This document shows positions 26,022-35,232 of a stretch of DNA of 64,000 nt, piece after piece. The notes below the pieces were generated by a model, which worked only from the letters and a program-made list of their open reading frames with translations, made no database searches and was not told the DNA's origin. Source of the stretch: Sporomusaceae bacterium FL31 (GTDB lineage: Bacteria > Bacillota > Negativicutes > DSM-1736 > Dendrosporobacteraceae); NCBI GenBank assembly GCA_003990955.1, contig BIFV01000005.1, positions 186,001 to 250,000 on the forward strand, in the 5' to 3' direction. Positions within the stretch are counted from its first letter, which is position 1, and the number at the start of each line of letters is the position of its first letter. Position numbers and translations under genes: made by a program.

Positions 26022-27108
26022 GGACAATAACCTCCTTTAACCGAAAAGCCCCACCCGGACTGATATAATTCAATAAAAAAAGCTCTTCAGGAATAACATG
26101 AGCCACCACATTAACGCGCGGGTCGGCTGGTAACGTGCCTCGAACCACTTGCATTTCCCCCATATAGCGCAGATAATCCTGGTTGTCGATGGTTACAGCT
26201 CCTGGCTGGCGCGGCATGCTTGACCGTGCCTGAATAACAGTCTGGCACAAACCGCGGGCTTGCTGGGAGCGAATGACCCATTCCCCCGGGTCAGTACGAT
26301 TGGTGTGAGCAGCAAACAAAATTTCTCGCTCGGCAGCAGAAGCGTCGGACTCTACCATGACCTGCAATTCAATACAATCAGGATCAAGACTGGCCACAGA
26401 GGCCAATTCTTCTTCTGGTACCAGTGGATCACCAAAGAGTACTCCATCGACTAGCTGAGAAGCCAATAACTCTTTAGCAGCTAGCTGCGGAGAAAATAAG
26501 CGGTGTTTTTCCAATGTCGGCAAGCCAGCAAAAATCGGTCCACGCGGACAGCTCCGGGACGGAATAAAGGCAAGCACTGGGATCTGATAATCACGCAGCA
26601 GCTGGCAGCGCTCCACAAAGAGCGCAAAGGACAACCCGGTTTCAGGACGAGGATAATAATTGTGACAAGCCCGAATCCGGGTACTATCAGCTTTAGCCGA
26701 ATAGATTTGCTGCAAGGTGATCGGAGTGATGGTGCTGGCATTGATTTCAATATCCACTCCGCTCGTTACACTCAAGCCAGCAATTTGCTTCGGAGAAAAT
26801 CCATCATCAAGACGTATTGCCGATAACCCCAGCTTTTTTAACGCCGAGAAGTCCGACAGCTTGGCACCAAGCATAGCACAAGCCCGGGGAGAAATATCAG
26901 CAGTAATCGCGTAACCTAGCTTCACTGCATGAGCAACAAACTGATGAAAATCATTGACCATCACCGCTGCATCGGCTTCCGGAATATGCAGGGATGTAAA
27001 CAGGCGAGTATAGCCATACGTTCGGGCAAGCTCTAGATAACGATAGATAGTCTCAAGAGAATTTCCCATACCTACATAAGCCGATATACCTTTTTCCCAC
27101 ATACTCAT
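26011..27108 (-). CDS. mupG: MupG-like 6-phospho-N-acetylmuramidase (DUF871)
   Basis: A 365-residue protein of the DUF871 family. MupG of Staphylococcus aureus hydrolyses internalised MurNAc-6-P-GlcNAc to MurNAc-6-P and GlcNAc, and lies beside murQ and murP as here. The N-terminal barrel (KGISAYVGMGNSLETIYRYL, RLFTSLHIPE, LDDGFSPKQIAGL, CHNYYPRPETGLS) and a C-terminal cyclophilin-like domain are both present. ATG 27108 overlaps the murP stop (ATGA), and the 3' end overlaps murQ. No signal peptide, consistent with a cytoplasmic enzyme. Confidence 0.92.
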   Translation of the reverse strand: MSMWEKGISAYVGMGNSLETIYRYLELARTYGYTRLFTSLHIPEADAAVMVNDFHQFVAHAVKLGYAITADISPRACAMLGAKLSDFSALKKLGLSAIRLDDGFSPKQIAGLSVTSGVDIEINASTITPITLQQIYSAKADSTRIRACHNYYPRPETGLSFALFVERCQLLRDYQIPVLAFIPSRSCPRGPIFAGLPTLEKHRLFSPQLAAKELLASQLVDGVLFGDPLVPEEELASVASLDPDCIELQVMVESDASAAEREILFAAHTNRTDPGEWVIRSQQARGLCQTVIQARSSMPRQPGAVTIDNQDYLRYMGEMQVVRGTLPADPRVNVVAHVIPEELFLLNYISPGGAFRLKEVIVHES

Positions 27109-28466
27109 ACGCCCCCTTGGCCCTGCTGCTCATGTTCTTCTTTCAGATCATCAAAGCCGCCTATCCAGGTTATGATAAAGCCAGCTATATAGGCAATCAG
27201 AATCCCGGTCAAATAATACGCGATAGATCCGGGTTGAATCAGAAAGGCCAGTGGTATTCCTGACAAACCTAGGGCAATCGAATTGACATGCATAGCGGCT
27301 TGAAAAGCTCCGCCAAAGCCGGCTCCAATACAAGCAGTAATAAAAGGACGGCCAAGCGGTAAGGTAACCCCGAAAATCAGTGGCTCACCAATGCCAAGAA
27401 TTCCGACCGGCAGTGCGCCTTTAATGATTTCTTTCAGCTTACTGTTTTTGGTTTTCAGATACACCGCTGCAGTGGCTCCTACTTGCCCGGCACCGGCCAT
27501 AGACAAGATGGGCATAAGCGGGTTGGCCTTGTGGAGATTTAGAAATTCCATATGAACAGGGACTAATCCCTGGTGAAGGCCACTCATAACAACAGGCAGA
27601 AAAGTTCCGGCCAGAATAAAGCCAGCAACAGCTCCGCCTAGTTCCAGCAGATTCTTAAATAAATTGATAATGCCGTCAGATAATACGCCGCCGACAGGCT
27701 GCAAAACATAGAAACTGGCAAAACCGCCGATGAGCAAGGTAATCAGGGGTGTAACCACAATATCCAGCGCATTCGGTACAAACCGCCGTACTTGTTTTTC
27801 TACCATGGTCATAAACCACGCGACCAGGATAACCCCAAATATACCACCCCTGCCGGGAACAAGAGACATTCCATGGATTGTGATGGAAGCGATGGCAGGA
27901 TTGATAATCAAGATTCCGGCTAGTCCACCGATAGCTGGCGTACCCGAGAATTCCTTGGCTGTATTGATGCCTACGAAAATCCCTAAGTAAGAGAAGAAGC
28001 CCCAGCCAATCACATTCAAGCTGGTAATAAACGTTCCTTGCGGGTCAGCGCCCAATTGAATGGCAACATTGGTTACACCTGTCACCATGCCGGAACCGAC
28101 AATGGCTGGAATGAGCGGCACAAAAATAGCAGCCAGTTTCCCCAGGAGCATTTTAAGCGGTGTATGGTTTTTATCCTTAATTTGAGCTTTTAAATCTTGG
28201 ACTTCCCCCATTTGCACACCTGTTAAAGCGGTTACTTCTGCAGCCACCCGGCCAACAATACCGGGGCCAAGGATAATTTGCAGTTGCTCTGACGCTTCAA
28301 CAACCCCGAGTACGCCGCTAAGATTTTTTAAGGCAGTCAAATCGATTTTGGACATGTCTATGATCGTAAGCCGTAGGCGAGTCATGCAGTAAGTTGCAGC
28401 ACTGATATTTTCCTTACCGCCAACAATTCGCTGAATTTGGTTGGCTAATGCTTGTTCTTTTGTCAC
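27105..28466 (-). CDS. murP: MurNAc-type PTS permease, EIIBC
   Basis: A 453-residue phosphotransferase permease. The N-terminal IIB domain carries the phosphocysteine Cys27 in ATYCMTRLRLTI; after a linker the IIC domain has about ten membrane segments, with the GIGEPLIFGV loop conserved in glucose-class IIC. No IIA domain is attached; crr in the same operon fills that role. The operon context with mupG and murQ points to MurNAc or MurNAc-GlcNAc rather than sucrose or trehalose. I place the start at GTG 28466, nine bases after GGAG, because it gives the usual family N-terminus MTKEQ; ATG 28481 is the alternative. Confidence 0.9.
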   Translation of the reverse strand: MTKEQALANQIQRIVGGKENISAATYCMTRLRLTIIDMSKIDLTALKNLSGVLGVVEASEQLQIILGPGIVGRVAAEVTALTGVQMGEVQDLKAQIKDKNHTPLKMLLGKLAAIFVPLIPAIVGSGMVTGVTNVAIQLGADPQGTFITSLNVIGWGFFSYLGIFVGINTAKEFSGTPAIGGLAGILIINPAIASITIHGMSLVPGRGGIFGVILVAWFMTMVEKQVRRFVPNALDIVVTPLITLLIGGFASFYVLQPVGGVLSDGIINLFKNLLELGGAVAGFILAGTFLPVVMSGLHQGLVPVHMEFLNLHKANPLMPILSMAGAGQVGATAAVYLKTKNSKLKEIIKGALPVGILGIGEPLIFGVTLPLGRPFITACIGAGFGGAFQAAMHVNSIALGLSGIPLAFLIQPGSIAYYLTGILIAYIAGFIITWIGGFDDLKEEHEQQGQGGV

Positions 28467-28526
28467 GCTTTCACACTCCATTGTGGTGATTGTCTGTTAT
28501 CAGGATAATTTAGGTGATCTGGAACC

Positions 28527-28555
28527 TTGCAACTTAACTTTGCTAGTATTATGAT
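28527..28555 (+). promoter_or_regulatory. Promoter of the amino-sugar kinase gene
   Basis: TTGCAA (28527-28532) and TATGAT (28550-28555) are separated by 17 bases, 31 bases before the kinase start in the divergent murP/kinase gap. Confidence 0.65.
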
Positions 28556-28585
28556 AGAAGAAAAAATCAGAGGGTGGCAATTGCA

Positions 28586-29584
28586 ATGAAGGAAGCAATC
28601 GTTTTAGCTATAGATGGAGGCGGCACCGGGTGCCGGGCAGCACTTTGCAATAGAGTCGGACAGCTATTGGCTTATGCCCAAGGAGACTCCTGCAACTATC
28701 ATAGCATTGGTGTCGAAAGGGCTACGGAAAACTTGCTTGTGTTATTAACCACCCTTGTTAAAAAACAGGCTTTGCACATGAACTGTGTCGTATTGGGGTT
28801 AGCTGGCCTGGATACAAAAAAAGATGAAGCTGTCCTGACATTGATGGTCGATCAAGCATTAGCTGCTGCTAATATCACCGCTGATTCCGTCTATCTATGC
28901 AATGATGCCATGCTGACATTAAAGGGATCAGTGGGGCAAAATAACGGGGTATTACTCGCAGCTGGTACCGGTTCCATTGCGTGCGGGTTCACTAAAGAAG
29001 GTTTGGAAACTCGCGTTGGCGGCTGGGGTTACCGGGTTGGTGACGAAGGCAGCGGCTACTCCATTGGTAAAGCCGCAATTGCTCATGTGTTAAAAAGCTA
29101 CGATGGCCGGGAAAAATACTCGGACATTTCAGCGGCAATATTGAAGCAATTAGCCTTGAGCGATGAAGATGCGCTAATCAATTGGGTTTATAGTTCGCAT
29201 TTCTCAGTAACTCAAGTTGCCGCTTTAACGCCAATCATCGTAAACCTGGCCGAAACAGGCGACTGTCAAGCACAACAGATTATTCAATGTGCCTGCCAGG
29301 AACTTGAAATCATGGTCTTAACCGTCATAAGAAAACTAGGCCTGCTTAATGCGGAATTCAGCCTAGTCCTATCTGGTGGTGTCCTTAAAAACCAGCTCGT
29401 CCACCGTCAGCTTATTCAACATCTAGCTAGTACATGCCCAGGCCTACAGCTGATCGACTTGAACTACCAGCCAATTTGTGCCATTCTCCGGCATGGCCTT
29501 ATCATGATGGGATATGACAATAATACATTATTAAACCAACTTTCAAGACAATTAACAACATTGATTAATCGCCCTGAATCTTGA
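28586..29584 (+). CDS. BadF/BadG-family amino-sugar kinase (GlcNAc/MurNAc kinase)
   Basis: A 332-residue ASKHA-fold kinase. The phosphate-binding loop is AIDGGGTGCRAALCN, the second is LLAAGTGSIACGF, and GGWGYRVGDEGSGYSIG is the family signature seen in N-acetylglucosamine kinases and in MurK of clostridia. Divergent from murP-mupG, it fits the need to phosphorylate the GlcNAc that MupG releases; activity on MurNAc is possible. GAGGG lies upstream of ATG 28586. Regulation is probably shared with the operon through the 119-base intergenic region, but I see no clear operator and no MurR-type regulator gene here. Confidence 0.85.
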   Translation: MKEAIVLAIDGGGTGCRAALCNRVGQLLAYAQGDSCNYHSIGVERATENLLVLLTTLVKKQALHMNCVVLGLAGLDTKKDEAVLTLMVDQALAAANITADSVYLCNDAMLTLKGSVGQNNGVLLAAGTGSIACGFTKEGLETRVGGWGYRVGDEGSGYSIGKAAIAHVLKSYDGREKYSDISAAILKQLALSDEDALINWVYSSHFSVTQVAALTPIIVNLAETGDCQAQQIIQCACQELEIMVLTVIRKLGLLNAEFSLVLSGGVLKNQLVHRQLIQHLASTCPGLQLIDLNYQPICAILRHGLIMMGYDNNTLLNQLSRQLTTLINRPES

Positions 29585-29622
29585 TAGCATTCCTATGCAT
29601 ACAAATTAAATAACACCAAATA

Positions 29623-29653
29623 AATAAGATCAAATATGATATTTGATCTTATT
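29623..29653 (+). terminator. Terminator of the kinase gene
   Basis: Perfect arms AATAAGATCAAATAT (29623-29637) and ATATTTGATCTTATT (29639-29653), followed by TTGTC. AT-rich, so strength is uncertain. Confidence 0.7.
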
Positions 29654-29939
29654 TTGTCATATACGAGAAGCATGCGTCAAGTGATCGCACCGCTTCCCTA
29701 TAAACCTAATAAAGTGAAACAAATTATCTTGCCAATAATACTGTTCTCAACACTGGGGTGAAAAAGAACTATAATTGTAGCCAGTCCTAAATCCCGTTCT
29801 CGCGTTTTTCCGCTTTTATTACTAATTAATTAAAAGAATTTCTTTCAAGTTATGGTGTTTTAGACCTGTAATGTAGTATAATACGCATATATTTTGACAG
29901 AAAATATGCTATTAAATTTGAGAGAATGGTGAGATCGAT
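29654..29939 (+). promoter_or_regulatory. purB upstream region with -10 box
   Basis: A consensus TATAAT lies at 29877-29882, about 58 bases before the purB start. A convincing -35 is missing (GGTGTT at the right distance). The rest of this stretch, with the preceding terminator part of a 355-base gap, shows no gene; I see no purine riboswitch signature. Confidence 0.45.
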
Positions 29940-31298
29940 TTGAGTATTAAATCACTTACACCCCTTGAAGGACGGTACGGCGCAATTACCCAGCCTTTTG
30001 GGGACTATTTTTCAGAATGGGCTTTAATAAAATACCGTATTCATGTAGAAATAGAATGGCTGATTACCATGTCAGAACAACCGGATTTTACCGAAATCCG
30101 TCCGTTTACACCGGATGAAACCACCTTTTTGCGCAACCTTGTCAGCAAATTTGATGATACAACGGCTCTGCGGATTAAAGAAATTGAACGTACCACCAAT
30201 CACGATGTTAAAGCAGTTGAATATTTCCTGCGTGAAACAATGGGCGCCATGTCATTGTCAGATGTTTTGGAATTTATCCATTTCGCCTGTACTTCTGAAG
30301 ACATCAATAATCTTTCCTATGCCCTAATGCTTAAGGACGGCATTAAAGATGTTTGGCTGCCAGCAGCAGAGAATTTGCTACAGACCGTTTCAGAACTGGC
30401 AGAAAAAGAAAAAGCTCAACCCATGCTGGCTTATACCCATGGTCAGACGGCTTCTCCTACAACAGTAGGCAAAGAACTGGCCGTTTTTGTCTATCGTTGG
30501 AACCGTCAGTTAAAACTAATCCGGTCTCAGGAATATCTGGGCAAATTCAACGGTGCCGTCGGCAACTTCAATGCACACAGCATTGCCTACCCCGAAGTGG
30601 ACTGGGAAGCTGTTTCCTATTCCTTTGTTGAAAGTCTGGGATTGACTCCAAACCCCCTGACGACTCAAATTGAATCCCATGACTATGTGGCTGAAACCTT
30701 CCATGGCATTGCCCGCTTTAATAATATTCTTCTGGATTTTGACCGCGACATGTGGCTTTATATTTCGCGCGGCTATTTCAAACAAAAAGCTATCGCTGGT
30801 GAAGTTGGCTCTTCCACCATGCCGCATAAGGTAAATCCAATCGATTTTGAAAACTCAGAGGCAAACGTCGGATTAAGCAATGCGGTGCTTGATCATCTGG
30901 CCAACAAACTGCCTATATCTAGGCTTCAGCGCGATCTCAGTGACTCTTCGGCCTTGCGCAACATTGGGACAGGTATTGCCCACTCCCATCTTGCAATTAC
31001 TTATACTTTAAAAGGACTGAGAAAAACGGTAGTAAACGAAACCGCCCTTGCAAACGATTTAACCCATGCCTGGGAAGTTCTGTCCGAAGCAGTTCAAACA
31101 GTAATGCGTAAACATGGTCATGCGAATTCCTATGATAAACTGAAAGCCATTACCCGCGGCAAAGCTATCGGGGAAGAGGAAATAAGATCCTTCATTGAAA
31201 GCGTAGACTTACCGGAAGAAGACAAAAAACGCCTTTTGGCCTTAACACCGTCACAATACGTCGGTATAGGCGCTTCTCTGGTAAAACATATAAAATAA
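29940..31298 (+). CDS. purB: Adenylosuccinate lyase
   Basis: A 452-residue member of the fumarase/aspartase superfamily, in the longer E. coli PurB subgroup (opening LTPLEGRYGAITQPFGDYFSE). It makes AMP from adenylosuccinate and AICAR from SAICAR. The signature GSSTMPHKVNPIDFENSEAN holds the mobile catalytic serine loop; FIHFACTSEDINNLSYAL and AYTHGQTASPTTVGKE carry the other conserved histidine regions. Translation starts at TTG 29940 after GGTGAG. It is alone, not in a pur operon, with its own terminator. Confidence 0.95.
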   Translation: MSIKSLTPLEGRYGAITQPFGDYFSEWALIKYRIHVEIEWLITMSEQPDFTEIRPFTPDETTFLRNLVSKFDDTTALRIKEIERTTNHDVKAVEYFLRETMGAMSLSDVLEFIHFACTSEDINNLSYALMLKDGIKDVWLPAAENLLQTVSELAEKEKAQPMLAYTHGQTASPTTVGKELAVFVYRWNRQLKLIRSQEYLGKFNGAVGNFNAHSIAYPEVDWEAVSYSFVESLGLTPNPLTTQIESHDYVAETFHGIARFNNILLDFDRDMWLYISRGYFKQKAIAGEVGSSTMPHKVNPIDFENSEANVGLSNAVLDHLANKLPISRLQRDLSDSSALRNIGTGIAHSHLAITYTLKGLRKTVVNETALANDLTHAWEVLSEAVQTVMRKHGHANSYDKLKAITRGKAIGEEEIRSFIESVDLPEEDKKRLLALTPSQYVGIGASLVKHIK

Positions 31299-31348
31299 GG
31301 CACCCTGTACCGGATACTTTGCAAGAAACAAAAGATCAGGAACTTAGA

Positions 31349-31382
31349 AACCCGGCCATGATGATATGGTCGGGTTCTTTTA
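31349..31382 (+). terminator. Terminator of purB
   Basis: AACCCGGCCAT (31349-31359) pairs with ATGGTCGGGTT (31366-31376), followed by CTTTTAT. Confidence 0.85.
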
Positions 31383-31432
31383 TGATAATCTACTCCCCTA
31401 CAGTCCTAATAGAACTATCTGGAGTTTGCACA

Positions 31433-31468
31433 AAAATAGCAATAACCGATTACGGTTATTGCTATTTT
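31433..31468. terminator. Bidirectional terminator
   Basis: Perfect 16-bp arms AAAATAGCAATAACCG (31433-31448) and its complement (31453-31468) with ATTA loop. It closes the minus-strand small gene at 31502 and backs up purB. Confidence 0.9.
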
Positions 31469-31501
31469 ATCAAGATGATATTCAAACGGCTTAATAACTC
31501 T

Positions 31502-31711
31502 TTATTTTCTAGCGCAAGCTGGCGATGGTGTACCAAAATCATCGATTACGCATACATTATCTTCGCCCTTATCTAACTCTTGAAGTGTATCAAGCATTTT
31601 ATGATACTGTTGAAACATTTCTGCCGCCAATCCAGCAGGATTATTAGTTGCAGTAAATTCTGTTTTGCTTAACGCTAGCATTGCAATGTCATGAAGCTGT
31701 TGATTTGTCAT
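31502..31711 (-). CDS. Small hypothetical protein (69 residues)
   Basis: I do not recognise it. It is soluble and helical (LHDIAMLALSKTEF, GLAAEMFQQYHKMLDTLQEL) with a short C-terminal region holding two cysteines (VCVIDDFGTPSPACARK). AAGGAG lies upstream of ATG 31711 and a terminator follows, so it is very likely a real monocistronic gene. No known domain is visible. Confidence 0.7.
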   Translation of the reverse strand: MTNQQLHDIAMLALSKTEFTATNNPAGLAAEMFQQYHKMLDTLQELDKGEDNVCVIDDFGTPSPACARK

Positions 31712-31783
31712 ATGAACACACTCCTTATTATTTTAATAATAATTATTCGGTAAAAACCAATAAATCCCTGCACAAATCTATTG

Positions 31784-31823
31784 AAAAAGACGCAAAGGCT
31801 TTTAATCTCCTTTGCGTCTTTTT
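31784..31823 (-). terminator. Terminator of ahpCF
   Basis: AAAAAGACGCAAAGG pairs with CCTTTGCGTCTTTTT directly after the ahpF stop codon at 31824, followed on the minus strand by the A/T-run complement TTTTT. Confidence 0.92.
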
Positions 31824-33353
31824 TCAATTCCGTATTAAATAATCAAATGCGCCCAGTGCCGCATTCGCACCTGATCCCATAGCAATAATAATCTGCTTAT
31901 AAGGACTGTGTGTGCAGTCCCCTGCTGCAAATACTCCCGGTACATTGGTAGCACCATGACTGTCAACAATAATCTCCCCAAAACGGTTGCATTCTATTGT
32001 GCCCTTCAGCCAATCAGTATTAGGAACAAGGCCAATCAAAATAAATACTCCCTGCAGTTCCAGATGATGGATTTCTCCGGTGCTGCGGTCTATATAAGAA
32101 AGACCATCGACCTTATCCATACCAGTGATTTCCTTGGTTTGAACATTTTTTAAAACCGTCACATTCGGTAAACTGTTCAAGCGCTGCTGCAAGACAACAT
32201 CGGCTTTCAGTTCAGGCAGAAATTCCAGCACGGTTACATGCTCTACAATGCCAGCCAGATCAATCGCTGCTTCAATACCAGAATTGCCTCCGCCAATAAC
32301 GGCCACCCGTTTTCCCTTAAACAAAGGACCATCACAATGGGGGCAGTAGGCCACGCCTTTATTCTTGAATTCGGTTTCTCCCGGTACACCAATATTGCGC
32401 CAGCGGGCACCTGTAGAAAGAATCACCGCTTTACTTTTTAAGACAGCACCATTTTCCAGTTCAATTTCGATCAGATCTTTCTTCTCCAAGCGACTGCCAC
32501 GCTGCAGCTTCATCACATCAATCTGATATTCTTTCACATGCGCCTCAAGATCTTCCGCCAGTTTAGGACCTTCGGTATATTTCATGCTGATAAAGTTTTC
32601 AATGCCAAGCGTGTCTTTGACCTGACCGCCAAACCGTTCGGCAACAATTCCAGTCCGGATCCCCTTCCTCGCTGCATAAATCGCTGCGCTGACTCCAGCC
32701 GGGCCGCCGCCCACAACAAGAATATCAAACGGCTCTTTTTCTGCCAGTTCAGAACTATCAGAACTACTGCCGAGCTTGGCCAGTATCTCCTCGACCTCCA
32801 TGCGGCCACTGCTAAAGAATTCACCATTCAGATAAACCACAGGCACCGCCATAACATCTTTGGCCTGCACTTCCTCCTGAAAAACAGCCCCATCTACCAT
32901 GGTATGGGTAATCCCAGGATTCAGAGCACTCATGAGATTGAGCGCCTGGACAACCACCGGACAATTATGGCAAGTCAAACTGATATAGGTTTCAAAATGG
33001 TACTTCCCTTGAAGCGTTTTAATCTGCTCAATAATTTTTGGCTCAACCTTCGGCGCTCTGCCGCTGACCTGCAGCAAAGCCAGCACCAAAGAGTTAAACT
33101 CATGGCCTAGAGGAATGCCTGCAAAGGTTATTCCACGCTCTTCTCCTACACGATGGATACTGAAACTAGGCGTTCTCGGAAGCTCGGTTTTCACGATTGT
33201 AATCCTGGGAGTCATGGAGGCAATTTCATCCACTAAAGCAACCATGTCACTAGATACATTATCGCTGCCTGCACTAATTTTGATCAGCACATTGCTTTCC
33301 ATCAGCTGAAGATATTGAGACAGTTGTGCTTTAATATCCTGATCTAGCAACAT
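31824..33353 (-). CDS. ahpF: Alkyl hydroperoxide reductase subunit F
   Basis: A 509-residue NAD(P)H-dependent flavoprotein that re-reduces AhpC. The N-terminal tandem thioredoxin-fold domain has the redox pair Cys128/Cys131 (TCHNCPVV). The thioredoxin-reductase-like part has the FAD loop VVGGGPAGVSAAIYAA, the second redox pair CPHCDGPLF, the NAD(P)H loop VIGGGNSGIEAA and the FAD closing motif GVFAAGDCTHSPYKQ. ATG 33353 has AGAGGTG seven bases upstream; a GTG at 33362 is less likely. It follows ahpC by 13 bases and shares its promoter. Confidence 0.95.
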   Translation of the reverse strand: MLLDQDIKAQLSQYLQLMESNVLIKISAGSDNVSSDMVALVDEIASMTPRITIVKTELPRTPSFSIHRVGEERGITFAGIPLGHEFNSLVLALLQVSGRAPKVEPKIIEQIKTLQGKYHFETYISLTCHNCPVVVQALNLMSALNPGITHTMVDGAVFQEEVQAKDVMAVPVVYLNGEFFSSGRMEVEEILAKLGSSSDSSELAEKEPFDILVVGGGPAGVSAAIYAARKGIRTGIVAERFGGQVKDTLGIENFISMKYTEGPKLAEDLEAHVKEYQIDVMKLQRGSRLEKKDLIEIELENGAVLKSKAVILSTGARWRNIGVPGETEFKNKGVAYCPHCDGPLFKGKRVAVIGGGNSGIEAAIDLAGIVEHVTVLEFLPELKADVVLQQRLNSLPNVTVLKNVQTKEITGMDKVDGLSYIDRSTGEIHHLELQGVFILIGLVPNTDWLKGTIECNRFGEIIVDSHGATNVPGVFAAGDCTHSPYKQIIIAMGSGANAALGAFDYLIRN

Positions 33354-33366
33354 TGAACCCACCTCT

Positions 33367-33930
33367 TTAAATCTTTCCTACAAGATCCAGACTTGGTTTA
33401 AGTGTGGCAGAACCTTCCCGCCATCTAGCCGGGCAAACTTCTTTCGGATTTTTCCGGATATATTGTGCGGCTTTAATTTTATTAAGTAATGTGCTTGCAT
33501 CACGTCCGATACCACCAGCATTGATTTCCACCGCCTGTACAATACCATCTGGATCAATAATAAATGTCCCGCGATCAGCAAGACCTTTCTCTTCAATCAG
33601 TACTTCAAAGTTTCTTGATAATGTATGCGAGGGATCGCCAATCATGATATAGGTGATTTTGTTGATCGTTTCCGAACTATCGTGCCATGCTTTATGGGTA
33701 AAGTGAGTGTCTGTAGAAACAGAGTATACTTCCACACCCAGTTCTTTTAAAGCAGCGTAGTGATTTTGCAAATCTTCAAGCTCTGTCGGGCACACGAAGG
33801 TAAAATCTGCCGGATAGAAGCACACAACGCTCCATTGGCCTTTGAAATTTGCCTCTGTAACTTCAATAAACTGCCCATTCTGATAAGCCTGCGCTTTAAA
33901 TGATTTTACTTCAGTTCCGATTAATGACAT
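33367..33930 (-). CDS. ahpC: Alkyl hydroperoxide reductase subunit C (typical 2-Cys peroxiredoxin)
   Basis: A 187-residue peroxidase of the AhpC/Prx1 group. The peroxidatic cysteine is Cys47 in [13 protein letters not shown] and the resolving cysteine sits in KEVCPARW near residue 165. Length matches the family. First gene of ahpC-ahpF, giving a complete peroxide-reducing system. Upstream lie Fur-type operator sequences (33961-34005), so iron or peroxide control is likely; a PerR-like regulator is encoded at 63265. Confidence 0.97.
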   Translation of the reverse strand: MSLIGTEVKSFKAQAYQNGQFIEVTEANFKGQWSVVCFYPADFTFVCPTELEDLQNHYAALKELGVEVYSVSTDTHFTHKAWHDSSETINKITYIMIGDPSHTLSRNFEVLIEEKGLADRGTFIIDPDGIVQAVEINAGGIGRDASTLLNKIKAAQYIRKNPKEVCPARWREGSATLKPSLDLVGKI

Positions 33931-33960
33931 AATAAATTACCTCCCGAATATTTTTCGACC

Positions 33961-34005
33961 AATGATTATCATTTGATTTATTGAATTAAATGATAATCAT
34001 TATCC
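33961..34005 (-). promoter_or_regulatory. Fur/PerR-type operator pair upstream of ahpC
   Basis: TGATAATCATTATCC (33991-34005) matches the 7-1-7 Fur-family consensus TGATAATnATTATCA at 14 of 15 positions. AATGATTATCATTT (33961-33974) and AAATGATAATCATT (33988-34001) form a perfect 14-bp inverted repeat, giving a second half site nearer the gene. The sites lie 31-75 bases upstream of the ahpC start. The match is closer to a Fur than to a PerR box. Confidence 0.8.
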
Positions 34006-34077
34006 TTTAATTCATATTATCATACATCTTTTTTAAAACGTCAATAGTTATTTGAAAATTTTTATAAATAATAAAAC

Positions 34078-34121
34078 GCAAAAGCGAAGAGATGGTTATT
34101 TGACCCGCTCTTCGCTTCTGC
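34078..34121. terminator. Hairpin between ahpC region and czcD
   Basis: GCAAAAGCGAAGAG (34078-34091) pairs with CTCTTCGCTTCTGC (34108-34121) with one mismatch. It lies downstream of the cation exporter gene on the minus strand; the T-run is imperfect (TTTTATTATTT). Confidence 0.65.
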
Positions 34122-34197
34122 AGCATTATATGAATCTTATAGTGTATATTCTTTGTGGCAATAGCTGTTCTCATGATACCAGCTATTGCTACGCAAC

Positions 34198-35130
34198 TTA
34201 AACGATATGCTCGGGGTGTTGCAAGTCACTTGTCTCGATTTGAATAGTAGTATGTTGAATGTTAAAGTGTTTTTCAATAATCAGAATAGCCTGCCGCAGA
34301 ATATCCTGACTATTCTGCTCGCTGTCGATCAGCAAATGGCAGGAAAGCGAATCAAGGCCCGAAGTAACAGTCCAAATATGTAGATCGTGAATATTTTGCA
34401 CACCCGGAATCGCGAGTAAAGCTTGCTTAACTTCATCAACTTTAATCGTAGGCGGAGTTCCTTCCATAAGAATATGGATACTCTCATCAATAATCCCCCA
34501 AGCACTCTTTAATATTAAAAGTGCCACAATAACGCTAATAATAGGATCAGCTATATACCACGCAAAAGCAGACATGAGTAGTCCTGCAATGATTGCGCCA
34601 ACAGAGCCTAATGCATCACCAAGAATGTGTAGATAAGCACTCCGAACATTTACATTACCTGATATGTCGCCTTTTCTGATTAACATCCAGGCACTAAACA
34701 AATTAGCTGCTAACCCTATCACAGCAATTGCTATCATAGTTCCGCTAATAACATTAGGGGGATCAAATAATCGTTGATAGGCTTCCCAAATAATAATCCC
34801 TGCAATAACAAACAGAGTTAACCCATTAAGCAAGGCAGCTAAAATTTCAAAACGATAGAAGCCATATGTTTTCTGGGGTGAAGGAGGCTTTGAAGCAAAC
34901 CACATCGCGATAAGACTGAAAGCCAGCGAACTCACATCGCTCAACATGTGACCTGAGTCGGAAATCAAAGCCAAGCTGTTAGTTATCAGTCCTCCCAAAA
35001 ATTCTACGATCATAATAACCGCTGTTGTTATCAGGGCTATAGCCAGTCCTTTTTTATCACCGCTTCGCGAAGATATGCCATGACTATGTGTGGCATGCTC
35101 ATGGTTATGCTGTTGAGACTGACTGCTCAT
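34198..35130 (-). CDS. czcD: Cation diffusion facilitator (CzcD/ZitB type)
   Basis: A 310-residue proton-coupled exporter of zinc or related divalent metals. A histidine-rich N-terminus (HNHEHATHSHG) precedes six membrane segments; the transport site is seen as HMLSD in helix 2 and HILGD in helix 5. The cytoplasmic C-terminal domain (VKQALLAIPGVQNIHDLHIW) is the usual ferredoxin-like dimer domain. ATG 35130 follows AGGAGG; the ATG at 35163 precedes that site. Metal choice among Zn, Co and Cd cannot be settled by eye. Confidence 0.9.
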   Translation of the reverse strand: MSSQSQQHNHEHATHSHGISSRSGDKKGLAIALITTAVIMIVEFLGGLITNSLALISDSGHMLSDVSSLAFSLIAMWFASKPPSPQKTYGFYRFEILAALLNGLTLFVIAGIIIWEAYQRLFDPPNVISGTMIAIAVIGLAANLFSAWMLIRKGDISGNVNVRSAYLHILGDALGSVGAIIAGLLMSAFAWYIADPIISVIVALLILKSAWGIIDESIHILMEGTPPTIKVDEVKQALLAIPGVQNIHDLHIWTVTSGLDSLSCHLLIDSEQNSQDILRQAILIIEKHFNIQHTTIQIETSDLQHPEHIV

Positions 35131-35232
35131 CTTTAGTAGTCCTCCTAGCCTTTGTGATATCATTACTTATTTAGCTTATAGTTTTATCCTCTTTAAGTTT
35201 ATTGTTGCTATTAGCGAACCAGAAATATTCGC

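Noticed and set aside
32538..33110. 190-codon plus-strand frame inside ahpF
   Set aside because: Opposite-strand shadow of a fully conserved gene, no ribosome site, composition unlike a protein.
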